From: Rusavskia elegans
Taxonomy: Eukaryota; Ascomycota; Lecanoromycetes; Teloschistales; Teloschistaceae
Direction: 5' to 3'
NCBI GenBank assembly: GCA_011316305.1
Contig: SAUG01000063.1
Location: 62,001 to 126,000 of the forward strand
DNA length: 64,000 nt
Shown here: in pieces, positions 25,570 to 34,620 of the stretch
How the letters are laid out: each line of letters begins with the position of its first letter
Position numbering within the stretch: the stretch's first letter is position 1
Program-made: the position numbers and the translations under genes
Notes under the pieces: generated by a model
Databases searched by the model: none
Told to the model about the DNA's origin: nothing
Seen by the model: the letters and a program-made list of their open reading frames with translations, nothing else

Positions 25570-25780
25570 TAAATATCTATATAACGAGATAATTATAAAA
25601 GTATTATCTAAGATTTTCGCTAAAATTACGTAATTTATCTATATAAATATAGTACCTACTCTATTAGATTCAGCGTATTTTGGTAAGAGTTATATTCTAT
25701 ATAATTTAGCAATTTTATAGATTTCGCTTTTCGTATATTTCAATCAATACGATTATATATCCACATTCAATCGCTCTATA
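25570..25780 (+). repeat. Family D 3' LTR
   Basis: The 211-bp partner of 23,056-23,266, followed by target duplication AAATC. Confidence 0.85.
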
Positions 25781-27206
25781 AAATCTATTTTTTAAAATTT
25801 TTAATATAATTATATATTATAATACGGTCTATACTCTATTTTTTATAAAATTTTTATTCGATATTAGATTACTTTTTACCGCGTTTATAATTTATAACTA
25901 ATTTTGATTTTATAGATAAAAGTTCTAATTTAGATATAGTAGATAGTATATTAAATAATACAATAGAATATTATAATTAGTAATTATAGAATTATCTAAA
26001 AACATTATATATTATAGTAGTAGAATATACTAGAAGTTTATAGAAATTTATAGGTTTCTTTAAAGCTATAATCTTCTAGCCGAAATATAGCCGACGATTA
26101 TCTAAATAACTTTATTTTATTTTTGATTTTCTTTTTTTTAATAGTTAACTACTATAATAAAAGACTAATATACTGTATACCGAATAATAATATATTTTAT
26201 TTTGTTATATATTTTTTATTCCTTTTATTTATTATAGCGTAATATACAGTATATATAAAATTATTTAGATTTATAATAATATTAATACCTTTTTAGATAA
26301 AAAATAAAATCGGAAAAAATAAAGAATAAAATAAAAGGAGATTTTATAATATTATAGTATCGGTAATATTCTAAAGTAATTTTTTGTAAATAATCTAGTT
26401 TATAATCTATTAAAAGAAATATTAATAGAAATCTAAAACTATCGTTTTTCGAAAAATCTATAGATATTAAAAAAGCTTCGAATCTTTTATTTCTAAAATA
26501 CTTTTTACTAGATTATATCGCGAAATTTCTACTAACGTCGCTACTATATACATAAATAAAAGAATCAATATAATATAAAGCGTGGTATTAATAGCTCTAT
26601 AGAATATAATAGAAAGTAATATAGTTATTTTTCTAATAGATAAATATATTATTTTACTATATTACTGTATATTTCCGACTATATTTACTCTATATAGATT
26701 ATTTACTAGCTATAATCTATGTTAAACGTATTATTCTTTCGTAGATAATCGTCTAGTTTATTAAAAAATTAATCTAGAATCTAGAGATATAGCCGGAAAT
26801 ATAATAATAGCTAGTTAATAATAGATTATAAAAAATTAAAAGTTCTAGAAAAAAAATATATATCTATTGAATTATTTAGAAAAAGATAATACTATTTATA
26901 TAATACCGGTATATAAATTAATAGTTATAAAAAACTATTATATAATCTAGTATTAAATAGAATTTATTACTTTTTTATATTATCTATAATTGATTTCGTA
27001 TTTAACTATTAAATACGATTATATATCGGGTTAAATAAAATTTATAGATCGAATTTTTAAATTAAAGTCTATAGTTAAATCTAAAAGTCGGATTAAAATC
27101 TATAATCCGATTCGACTATTTAATAGATCGAATCCGAATCGGATTACTATAACCGAATCGAATATCCGATAATTTAATAAAAATCCGACCCGAACCGGCC
27201 AGTCTA

Positions 27207-27454
27207 TTTAACTACGCTAGCTAGAAAAATACTAGTTGGACTAAATAAATTATCGAATTATATGACTATTATATAAATAGATATTTTAAAAATGATAAAA
27301 TATATAATAATTTATAAAGTTTAAGTTGATTTTTATTAGATTTCTAGATTTAATCCGAAATCGACTATTTAGCGAGTCGAACTGGTTCGATTTACTGAAA
27401 AATCTAGTCGAATTATAGATACCGATAGAAATTTATACTGAAATAGCCAATCTA
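27207..27454 (+). mobile_element. hAT-type MITE, right part only
   Basis: Directly after the transposon's right end lies sequence matching the right half of the MITE at 33,550 and ending ACTGAAATAGCCAATCTA, a mutated form of CCGAAGTGGCCAGTCTA. The left half is not found left of 19,371. The simplest reading is that the transposon jumped into this MITE and the left junction was later lost. Confidence 0.6.
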
Positions 27455-27725
27455 ATTTTATTATTTCTATATAGCGGTAAATTGCGACTTGCTAGTTTGA
27501 AATAATAATAGTTATTATCAATATAATTATATTTTTCTCGCCAGTTCTGAAAATCTATTATAACTTTGGGCTGGATTTTATACCAAGCCCAGTGTTTAGT
27601 AACAAAACCTTTAATATATACTGAATATTCAGAAATTGTTTAGTAATCAGCGTTATTTAGTAGTATTGATTACTAATTACTACTAAGCAATATTCAATTA
27701 TTTAGCGTTATTTAATATATAAATT
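27455..27725. other. Spacer with small inverted repeats
   Basis: CA and TG are commoner than in the flanks. Two short hairpins are visible: TGGGCTGGATTTTATACCAA followed by GCCCA at about 27,568, and TAGTAATCA...TGATTACTA at 27,640-27,680. No gene is seen. Confidence 0.4.
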
Positions 27726-27957
27726 ATATTAATTATATAAACTATAGAAGATTTTATTATCTATATAGATCCGGAACTCTATATTTTTATAGCTAGTATT
27801 TAATTTATTAGTTATCGTTATATACTGCTCTAGTAATCAGATTGATTTATTCTTATATTAATTTAAAGTAATTATCCGTTGTTTCTCCGTTTACAAATAT
27901 ACTAATAAATCCAACCGACCTTTGAAAATATCAGGCCCTTCAGATAGCTCTATAACA
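27726..27957 (+). repeat. Family B LTR fragment (3' part)
   Basis: This matches roughly the last 230 bp of the family B LTR, ending CTCTATAACA. It is in the same orientation as the solo LTR at 23,962. The left part of the LTR is missing. Confidence 0.7.
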
Positions 27958-29055
27958 AAACCCGAATCTACCGTATAATCTTTCGACTTCGGCAACTATA
28001 GTTTCGATAACGTCGATAAATATATCGTCGATAGTACTATTACCTATATCACTAAATATATTCAATACCTCGTTGGAAACAAAGATATTAGTACTAGTAA
28101 AAGTCAAAATTCTATTTAATAGACGTTTAAAAAACTATATAGAAAATATTGATCCAATATTTAAAATTTAGTTTGATTTATTAATATAATAAAATTTATT
28201 TAAAAACGAAATATAAATAGCAATTATTATATTAAACGCTAATACGATATTGATAATTAAAATATTTAATTCCAATTGTAAAGTTTTTACTTTCGAATTA
28301 TCTTTAAACTAAATATAAATTGATTACAAAGCGGAGAAAATAACTACGTTTTCTAGATTCCGATAATAGATTCAAAACTATTAAAAGATATAATATTAGA
28401 TAGATATATCCACTATATTTTTAATAGAATCGCGTTTTAATTTAGTATTTTCTAGAATATTTAAATACTTTAACAGCCCGATAATCTACTATTCGAAGAA
28501 ATTATAGCTATTACTAATATAGATTTAAAATTAAACATTGACGAAGATATCAAATATCATTTCCAAATAACCGTAAATTATAATATATAATCAAACCTAT
28601 ATAATATAATATCGATCGATTCATTTTGAAACTACGTCTTTAAACGAGTTTGTACTATAAAATAACTATATCAAAATGGTTTATAGATACATCGGAATGT
28701 TCTACGATTTTAATATAATTTATAATAGATTTCAATATAGTTTAATATAGATTTAAATAACTTTTGGATCTAGCAAATAGTAAAGCTAGATTGAATTTTC
28801 GTTCGGTTCATTTTCTATCATCTCTATTGGCAAAAAAGAAAAATATAGAAAGGTTTTATTATTTTAGTAAAATCATTAGTTTAGATTTGTATATTTTTCG
28901 TTCAAATCCCGTTTTTATAATAGTAAATTGCTTGTTTCTTCCGAATGTAAAGCGAAGGTAAAAGATATAGTAACAATCGATGAAAATATTTTTCAAAACA
29001 TTTCGGAAATGTTTTCTATTTTTAAAATAGTAGATTTAAATTAAAAGACGTTATA
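27958..29055. other. Moderately mutated DNA, no gene identified
   Basis: The forward frame at about 28,010-28,110 is open (NVDKYIVDSTITYITKYIQYL) but short. A 65-codon forward frame at 28,764-28,961 looks like chance: Ile, Leu and Phe follow from the AT-rich sequence, and there is no context for it. CA and TG are present at intermediate level, so RIP was lighter or later here. Confidence 0.4.
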
Positions 29056-29145
29056 AAATCTATTACTTCTAATTTTATTACTTCCAAATCTACCACTTTC
29101 AAATCTATCACTTTCAAGTCTACTACTTACAAGTCTACCACTTTC
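29056..29145 (+). repeat. Six-unit 15-bp minisatellite with coding periodicity
   Basis: Six tandem 15-bp units read in one frame as KSITS, NFITS, KSTTF, KSITF, KSTTY and KSTTF. Differences between units are mostly synonymous or conservative (AAA/AAG, ACC/ACT). The units are full of CA dinucleotides and so escaped RIP. A remnant of a Ser/Thr-rich repeat protein is possible, but no start codon or continuing frame is convincing. Confidence 0.7.
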
Positions 29146-29173
29146 AAACCTAGATATGATAATTATACGTAGT

Positions 29174-29615
29174 TCGATTAGCTATTTCGGTATTGATTTC
29201 TATCGGTATTATAAAAACCTATATCGAGTTTTAACGAATCGGTTAAATCGATTTACTAAATAGTTCGAATTAATTCGAACTTGCAAATCCTATAGAAACT
29301 CGTTAAATATCTATTAATAATTATAAATGATAAATAATATACTATTTATAAATAATTTAATCAATCTAACCAGAATCTTTCTAACTAACGTAATTAATTT
29401 ACTGAAATCTTTTTATTTATATAGATCTAACTTTTATACTAAAATTATATTATTATACTAGAATTTAATATTTCAAAAATTCTAAATCGGTTTGAACCGG
29501 GTTATAAACTAGAAATTTAAAATCTATCGGTTCGGTTTTTTTTTAAATCGGATTTAATTCGGATTAGATCGATTCTATTAATTTAAATTCGAAATCCGAT
29601 CCGACGACCTGTTTA
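29174..29615 (-). mobile_element. hAT-type MITE, copy 2
   Basis: A 442-bp element of the same orientation as 18,174-18,608. The left end TCGATTAGCTATTTCGG is a mutated TAGACTGGCCACTTCGG and the right end is CGACGACCTGTTTA. It is flanked by 8-bp duplications TACGTAGT (29,166-29,173) and TACGTAAT (29,616-29,623), differing by one transition. An 8-bp duplication is typical of hAT elements. Confidence 0.8.
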
Positions 29616-29623
29616 TACGTAAT

Positions 29624-30063
29624 AATCTGAAAGAAATAATGTTTTACGTTATTTAACAGCAGCGACGGATATAGTATATAGATATTTATAGTTAAATAGA
29701 TATTATCTATTTGTTTCTAATATCTTTTTCTAAAAATTTTCTAATTTTGATTTCGAGATAATAACTTTATAGATTCAGGGAAGAAATCCAAAGCTGGAAG
29801 AAAATTCGAAGAAAAAAAATACGGAATTCGTATAGACGAATAGAATCAGACTGATATACGATTAAAAGCTGAAAAAGAACTGAAAGATATATAGTTAGAT
29901 ACGGCAGCGGTAGCGTTCCAGCCTGCAAAGCCAGCTACAACAATCAGGGTCTTCGTGAGAAAAACGCGAGATTTAGTGGAGTTTCGGAACAATTCCGTGC
30001 AGATATACTAAAAAAAAAAACTCTGTTGTAAAGGTGCGACATACGCTAACCCGGGCTCATAAC
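29624..30063. other. Left margin of the central unmutated island
   Basis: Composition changes gradually from AT-rich to normal between about 29,750 and 29,950. No gene is seen. Confidence 0.5.
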
Positions 30064-30201
30064 CTGTTGAAATACCGCTGGACCAAACAACCAAGAAGAC
30101 GTGTCGTCTAGATCCTCGGTCAATGACGGAGTGTTGAAATGAGGAATTAACCTTAAATCGATATATCTTTTTGGTTGTTTAGTCCAGCGGTATTTCAACA
30201 G
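30064..30201. repeat. 138-bp foldback element upstream of the island gene
   Basis: Inverted arms of about 36 bp (30,064-30,099 and 30,166-30,201) begin CTGTTGAAATACCGCTGGAC and differ at only two positions, both transitions. The loop is about 66 bp. No matching target duplication is obvious at the ends. It is too small to encode anything; a short reverse frame across it is not a gene. Confidence 0.8.
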
Positions 30202-30517
30202 CCTGTCAACGTGGCGCCTGCAATAGATCAATCCCGGTATAGCGTGGCTCCTTATGCATGGGCAAGGCGCACACAGCTCCCCAGATCAGATGGGGCTATT
30301 CTTGGCTCTATGCCTGTATTTCTATCGTCGTCCCCCCCGACCGTCACCATTTTCCTGGCCGACCCTAAATTATTCTGCTGTCTATAGCTTCCTTACAGCA
30401 TCTGATACTGGTTCTGGCTACCGGCATATCAAGTCTTTAGAGCTAAAGTGGATACTTGTTCGTCTACTTTTCCGGCTCTTGCGTTTCCTTCTTTCACCTT
30501 TTCAGCCTTGTGTCGAG
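30202..30517 (+). promoter_or_regulatory. Probable promoter and 5' leader of the island gene
   Basis: The last 50 bases before the ATG are pyrimidine-rich (TTCCTTCTTTCACCTTTTCA), which is common just upstream of start codons in filamentous ascomycetes. The gene's frame stays open upstream to an ATG at 30,254, but that extension reads as low-complexity sequence without a signal peptide, so I treat it as leader. No clear TATA box was assigned. Confidence 0.4.
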
Positions 30518-31433
30518 ATGTCCGTGGCCGTCAATATGCCTCAATGCCCAATCTTCTTCCTACTTTGGGCCTGTTTGACAGGCCACACAACCACACAGGT
30601 CACCGACTATATCCCTTTAAATGATCTGGAACAGTACCGATTACTTGCCAACTGCCCAAAAACACTCATGGACCGGGTGGCGAACGAGCAATTTTCCTCA
30701 TTGTTATGCGATTCAACACGGAGGACGGCTGAATGCGTATGCAATACCGCTATCTACCCAGACCCGCGGTCGACGGTAGCTCTGAAGATATCGAGCGTCG
30801 TGGACACCGGTTGTGAAGACTCTGTTGATGCTTCAAGAGCATGGACTGTCTTTTACAGTTGGTGCAGTACCAATGACGCAGAGTCCATTGCCGCCTCTTA
30901 CGGAATTGATGTGCAAACGGGTTCGTCGTCAGGTATGTACATGTATACTCCCTCGCCTCCATGTTCTGGAATTTGCAGTCTGAGGCTAATCGATCCCATG
31001 TAATCTGCCAGGTCCAATTCCAGTCTCAGCAGCAACAACTCCAGCTTTGCCCGGATCTACATCACCCATCTCTAAAAGTGAGACTCCTGGAGAAGACTCC
31101 CCCAACGAGGATCGAGACAGATCTACATTATCCGTAGGCGATATAGCCGGCATTGCTGTCGCCATCGCCGTCTTCATCGGAACAATCATCGGTACATTCG
31201 TCTTGGAGCGGAGGCGACGAGCTGCTGCGACGTCGCATTACTGGTGGATGAATAAGATGGATCACGTCTACTTCGTGATTGTGGGAAAAGCTACAAAGCC
31301 TTTTGGAAGTCACACTTCTCGACCTCTACACGACCCGGTCAGCCAGACTGGTCATGGGAATCTATCCACGAGGCAGCTGGAGGCAAGAGAGGGCCCATTG
31401 GCGCTCGAGTTACCGAGTCAAAGACCCGACTAG
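30518..31433 (+). CDS. Small secreted-type single-pass membrane protein with a CFEM-like cysteine region (two exons)
   Basis: Joining 30,518-30,932 and 31,012-31,433 gives 278 residues. Residues 1 to about 26 form a signal peptide (IFFLLWACLTG core). The ectodomain has cysteines at 46, 64, 73, 75, 99 and 116, including ECVC. Their spacing resembles a CFEM domain lacking two of its eight cysteines. Residues 139-180 are a Ser/Thr/Pro-rich stalk. Residues 183-203 (IAGIAVAIAVFIGTIIGTFVL, one membrane span) are followed by ERRRR, which fixes the C-terminus in the cytosol, and a tail of about 70 residues. CFEM-type proteins in fungi act in haem/iron capture, adhesion or host interaction; which of these applies here is unknown. 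A second in-frame ATG at 30,536 could also be used. The gene shows no RIP although RIP-mutated DNA lies on both sides. Confidence 0.72.
30933..31011 (+). other. Intron of the island gene
   Basis: The 79-bp intron has donor GTATGT (30,933) and acceptor TGCCAG (ending 31,011), with a branch-like CTAAT at 30,986. Splicing restores a phase-1 Gly codon and joins the cysteine-rich exon to the exon with stalk, membrane span and tail. Without splicing the frame stops at 31,001-31,003. An earlier acceptor (TTTGCAG ending 30,978) would give an immediate stop. Confidence 0.75.
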
Positions 31434-31492
31434 ATGCGCACACTTTCTTACCGATGCTATGACTGGCGCTCTACATACATCGACTTGGCGTT

Positions 31493-31850
31493 CTAGGCAA
31501 CCTTCCCGTATACGTAGATGAAGCAGGGCCCATGGTGGCTGACGATATCGTCTAATGCTTCCTTCAGCTTGATGGCAAAGAAGAGTGATTTCGGCACCTC
31601 TTGGACATCGTGTACTGTGATGGAGCCGACACTATGGGTCCTGTCTTCCAACTTCCACCGAGTATTTGTTCTTTTCGATGGCGTACGTTTAAAGGTTTTC
31701 TCCACCTCTCCGTCATCCAAAACGTTCTGGAAGGCTCTCGTCTAGTATAAGCCGTTAATGATACCCCACCTTCCTCTCCGACTTCAATTCGGACACGTGA
31801 GAAGATCGTAAAGGCGAAAAAGTTGAACCTGCCGACGTGTAAGGCCATGG
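31493..31850 (-). pseudogene. Possible small or broken reverse-strand gene
   Basis: Two overlapping reverse frames look protein-like. One (31,493-31,720) ends in FFAIKLKEALDDIVSHHG and PCFIYVYGKVA. The other (31,564-31,848) begins MALHVGRFNFFAFTIFSRV. A single frame change at about 31,650-31,720 would join them, which suggests a frameshifted remnant. A forward frame covers the same bases. No family is recognised. It would be convergent with the island gene, about 60 bp from its stop codon. Confidence 0.3.
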
Positions 31851-33404
31851 TGTATAATATAGACCTTCTGACTTTATTGCGGCAGATCTCCTATCCTGCA
31901 AAATTGCGCAACAAAGCCCGGTCGATGCTGTCTTGTTGATACGGACCGAAGGCTGCTGGGAAGTTTGTTGTTAAGGAGAGTGAATGAAGAAACTAATACA
32001 GGAACCGATGAAAAGGAAGGAAATCTATATAGTATCTGCAATAAATTAATATCGATAGTATAAATAGAAAATAAAGATATACCTTCTTTTTTACCTTTTT
32101 CGCTAGATAAATTCTATATTATCTCTATTCGTCGGGTTTAAAACGCTAGAAAAATAAATGGTTTATGATAAATAGTTATTCGAACGAGGCGATTATACTA
32201 TATATAAATTATAGAAACTATATCTATCGTTTTCTGGTAACAAAGATAAAGTACGTAATAATACTTCGATGATTTCTTTTTTTTTTTCTATATCTTTTCT
32301 CGATAAATATAATATAATCGACGACAGTAGCGGATTTACTAACTAGTAAACTATTATAAAATAATAATAATAAAATAATTTAGAAAGTAAAAAAGAAATC
32401 TTTTTATAAAGTTACTATCCGGAATTTTAATTAAATTATTATATATATACGTTTTATTACCGTAGTTTTTATACGGTAATAATAATTATTATTTATATAG
32501 CAAAGAATTTTCGTAGTTAAAAGAAGTAGTTAAATAAAATCTATAGTGTTAAAAGTTTTTATTCTATTATATTCTCTATTTAATTACTATTTCTCTTCTA
32601 TCTAAAGTTCTATTATACCAATTCGAAATACGTACGTTTATAAACTATTAATATAACTTTTAGAACTATTTACTAGACGGTAATACTATCCTTTATTTTC
32701 GTTATTTCGTTTTCGTCTACGATCGTATCAAAATCTAGACGATCTATTAATCTATCTAGATATCCGACGACTATTAATTTAATTTCTAATTTAACTACTA
32801 GCTCGAATTCTATTAGAATAAAGGCTTCTACTAGAAATTTATATAATCGCTAAAACTGTACGGCTCCGGCGGAATCAGAATATAAAACTTTAATATCGTA
32901 GTTAAAACTAACGGATTTCGGGATTTAAAATCTGCTATAGAAGACGGACTAGTAAAGACTCGGTTAATATAATTAAATAGTTCGAATTTAGCTATTTTAA
33001 ATTCTATTTCTTTAAATTAAAAAGATATAATCGTAGTTATAGATCTAATATTATTAGTAGAGATTTTATATATATTAGCTGCAGCCTAAAGCTTTTACGG
33101 AAAATATATACGTTAGATATAATAGTAGATACTAAAAGAAAAAAAAAAGAAAAAACGACTATAAAATATATATATTATAAAAATTCTATTATATTATATT
33201 TTAAATAAACTATAGAAATATATACTACGAACGTTCTACGAAATAGATTCGAGTTAAATTTATATAGTTTTTTTGTTTAAATTAATCAAATCAAGATACT
33301 AGTTTTTATACCGTATATCTAATACTAGCGTACTAATACTAAAGTAAAATACTTTCGGAATCGACGGTTAACCGGATACTAAAAAAACAAATAAAATAAT
33401 AAAT
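31851..33404 (+). other. Right margin of the island, then a degraded coding-like block
   Basis: Normal composition ends at about 32,030. Beyond it, a forward frame near 32,830-33,150 has low stop density with stops at probable Gln codons (TAPAESEYKTLIS, LKLTDFGI, KAFTENIYVRYNSRY, followed by a Lys-rich run). I cannot name the family. The rest is TA-rich without recognisable repeats. Confidence 0.35.
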
Positions 33405-34078
33405 ATCAATCCTATTTCTTTTTTATAATTATCTATAAAACGAAAATATTTTATAATATAGTAACTTTATTTTAATAGCTATATAGGACTAGTTATAATA
33501 ATCTGTACTAGAATTTCTTTACTATTTAATAACTCGGACTACGTTTACGTAGACTGGTCGTCGGATCGGATTTCGAATCCGAATTAAAAGAACCGAACCG
33601 ACCCGAATCGGTTCCGACTTTTCTAGATATCGAACCGATAGGTTTTCGGTTCCTAGTTTATAACCTGACCCGACCCGATTCGGAACCGCTAAAACGTTAA
33701 ATTTTAATATAAAAATAAAATTCTAATATAATTTTAGTTAGTTGATTTCGCTAGTTAAAAAGGTTCTAGTTAAACGAAATATATTATTTAAATATATTAT
33801 ATTTATTTATAATAAAATAAATAAGTAATTGTAATGTTTTAATATATATAGAAGATTTAACGGGTCGGATCGGATTATAGTCGGGTCGGATCGAATTATA
33901 GTCGGATCGGATCGGATAATCTAAACCGTTAAAAATTCGGATCGAATCGAACCGATTTACTAAAACTCGGGTCGGATTCCCGTAATACCGACGGAAACTC
34001 GTACCGAAGTGGCCAGTCTACGCCTACGGCTGTAGCTAGATTCGAACGTAACGCTTTCTAATATATAGAGCCGTTATA
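33405..34078 (+). repeat. Family A LTR fragment split by a MITE
   Basis: The last about 190 bp of a family A LTR (from about 33,405) resume at 34,029 and end ATAGAGCCGTTATA at 34,078. The 5' half of the LTR is missing. The intervening 33,550-34,020 is a MITE with its own 8-bp duplication. Confidence 0.75.
33550..34020 (+). mobile_element. hAT-type MITE, copy 3
   Basis: A 471-bp element running TAGACTGGTCGTCGG...GAAGTGGCCAGTCTA. It is flanked by CGTTTACG (33,542-33,549) and CGCCTACG (34,021-34,028). The intact family A LTR has CGTCTACG once at that point (about 14,077), so the 8-bp target duplication is verified against an empty site. Ends are dense in GGGTCGGATCGG-type words. Confidence 0.88.
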
Positions 34079-34128
34079 AAAAATTATTTCGATTTTTTTT
34101 TTAATAAACTTCGATATATCTATATAAC

Positions 34129-34620
34129 TGTTATAGAGCTACCTAGAAGGTCTGATATTTCTAAAAGTCGGATAGATTTATTAGTATATATATAAACGGA
34201 GATATAATAGGTAATTATTTAAATTAATTTAAAAATATATTAATATTATTACTAGAATAATATATAGTAATAACTAATAAATTAAATACGAGCTATAAAG
34301 GCGTCGAGTTTAGAATCTATATAAATAATAAAATCCTCCTTTATTTAGATAATTTATTAATTAAAATAATTAAATCAGTTTTATTTTAATATACTTACTT
34401 ACCGAAATAACTAAAATAATCTATCTATAAAGTATTTATTTACTAAAATAACTAAAGTTAGAATATTTATAGTATTTATTTACTAAAACTACTAAAATAT
34501 TTTTTAGTATTATTATTAAAGCCGTTCCGTATATCTATATCTATCGAAGCGTAATCGAAAATTGAACGTTATACTAAATACTACCGCGTTTTTAAAAGTA
34601 CGCCGACTATATTTATAATA
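34129..34620 (-). repeat. Family B LTR (left; 3' LTR of the minus-strand element)
   Basis: A 492-bp repeat begins TGTTATAGAGCTACC and ends TATATTTATAATA. It matches the split right LTR and the solo LTR at 23,962. Confidence 0.85.

Larger units (their letters stand above)
23056..25780 (+). mobile_element. Family D short LTR element nested in the transposon
   Basis: Two 211-bp direct repeats (23,056-23,266 and 25,570-25,780) bound the element, and both sides carry the 5-bp duplication AAATC (23,051-23,055; 25,781-25,785). The uninterrupted transposon copy at about 61,100 shows the empty site. Removing the nested solo LTR and its duplication leaves about 2.2 kb, so this is a short LTR element. 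The interior (about 24,480-25,560, forward) has a frame rich in Pro, Ser and Thr codons (SLPATPNLVPK; LPKTPILAPIVILAAR) with Pro often changed to Leu, reminiscent of a Gag-like or structural protein. No polymerase domain is seen, so it was probably mobilised by another element. Confidence 0.82.
19371..27206 (+). mobile_element. TIR transposon (hAT-type ends), copy 1, left end lost, interrupted by family D
   Basis: This matches the complete copy at 57,190-62,585 along its length once the LTR element at 23,056-25,780 is set aside. The right end is intact (CCCGAACCGGCCAGTCTA at 27,189-27,206), but the left about 75 bp including the terminal repeat are absent. Coding-like stretches shared by both copies, such as YIDKYRNKFKKYFNKYYK at about 21,690 here and YIDKYQNKFKKYFNKYYR at about 59,610, suggest a conserved protein. 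I see no motif that proves it is a transposase. It sits inside, or next to, a MITE with the same kind of ends (27,207-27,454). Flanking duplications cannot be checked because the left end is gone. Confidence 0.75.

Noticed and set aside
19371..27206. Helitron or CACTA assignment for the 5.4-kb transposon
   Set aside because: Helitrons lack terminal inverted repeats and target duplications, and CACTA elements make 2-3 bp duplications; the related MITEs have inverted ends with 8-bp duplications.
28764..28961. Forward frame of 65 codons
   Set aside because: AT-driven composition, no homologous motif, no context; chance is the better explanation.
30046..30231. Reverse frame of 61 codons upstream of the island gene
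   Set aside because: It covers the 138-bp foldback repeat almost exactly; the frame is a by-product of the inverted arms.
30254..30517. Upstream extension of the island gene to the ATG at 30,254
   Set aside because: It would bury the signal peptide behind 88 residues of low-complexity sequence and includes the pyrimidine-rich leader; the ATG at 30,518 (or 30,536) fits better.
30933..30978. Alternative 3' splice site TTTGCAG in the island gene
   Set aside because: Splicing there brings an in-frame TGA at the second codon, while the site at 31,011 keeps the frame into the membrane span.
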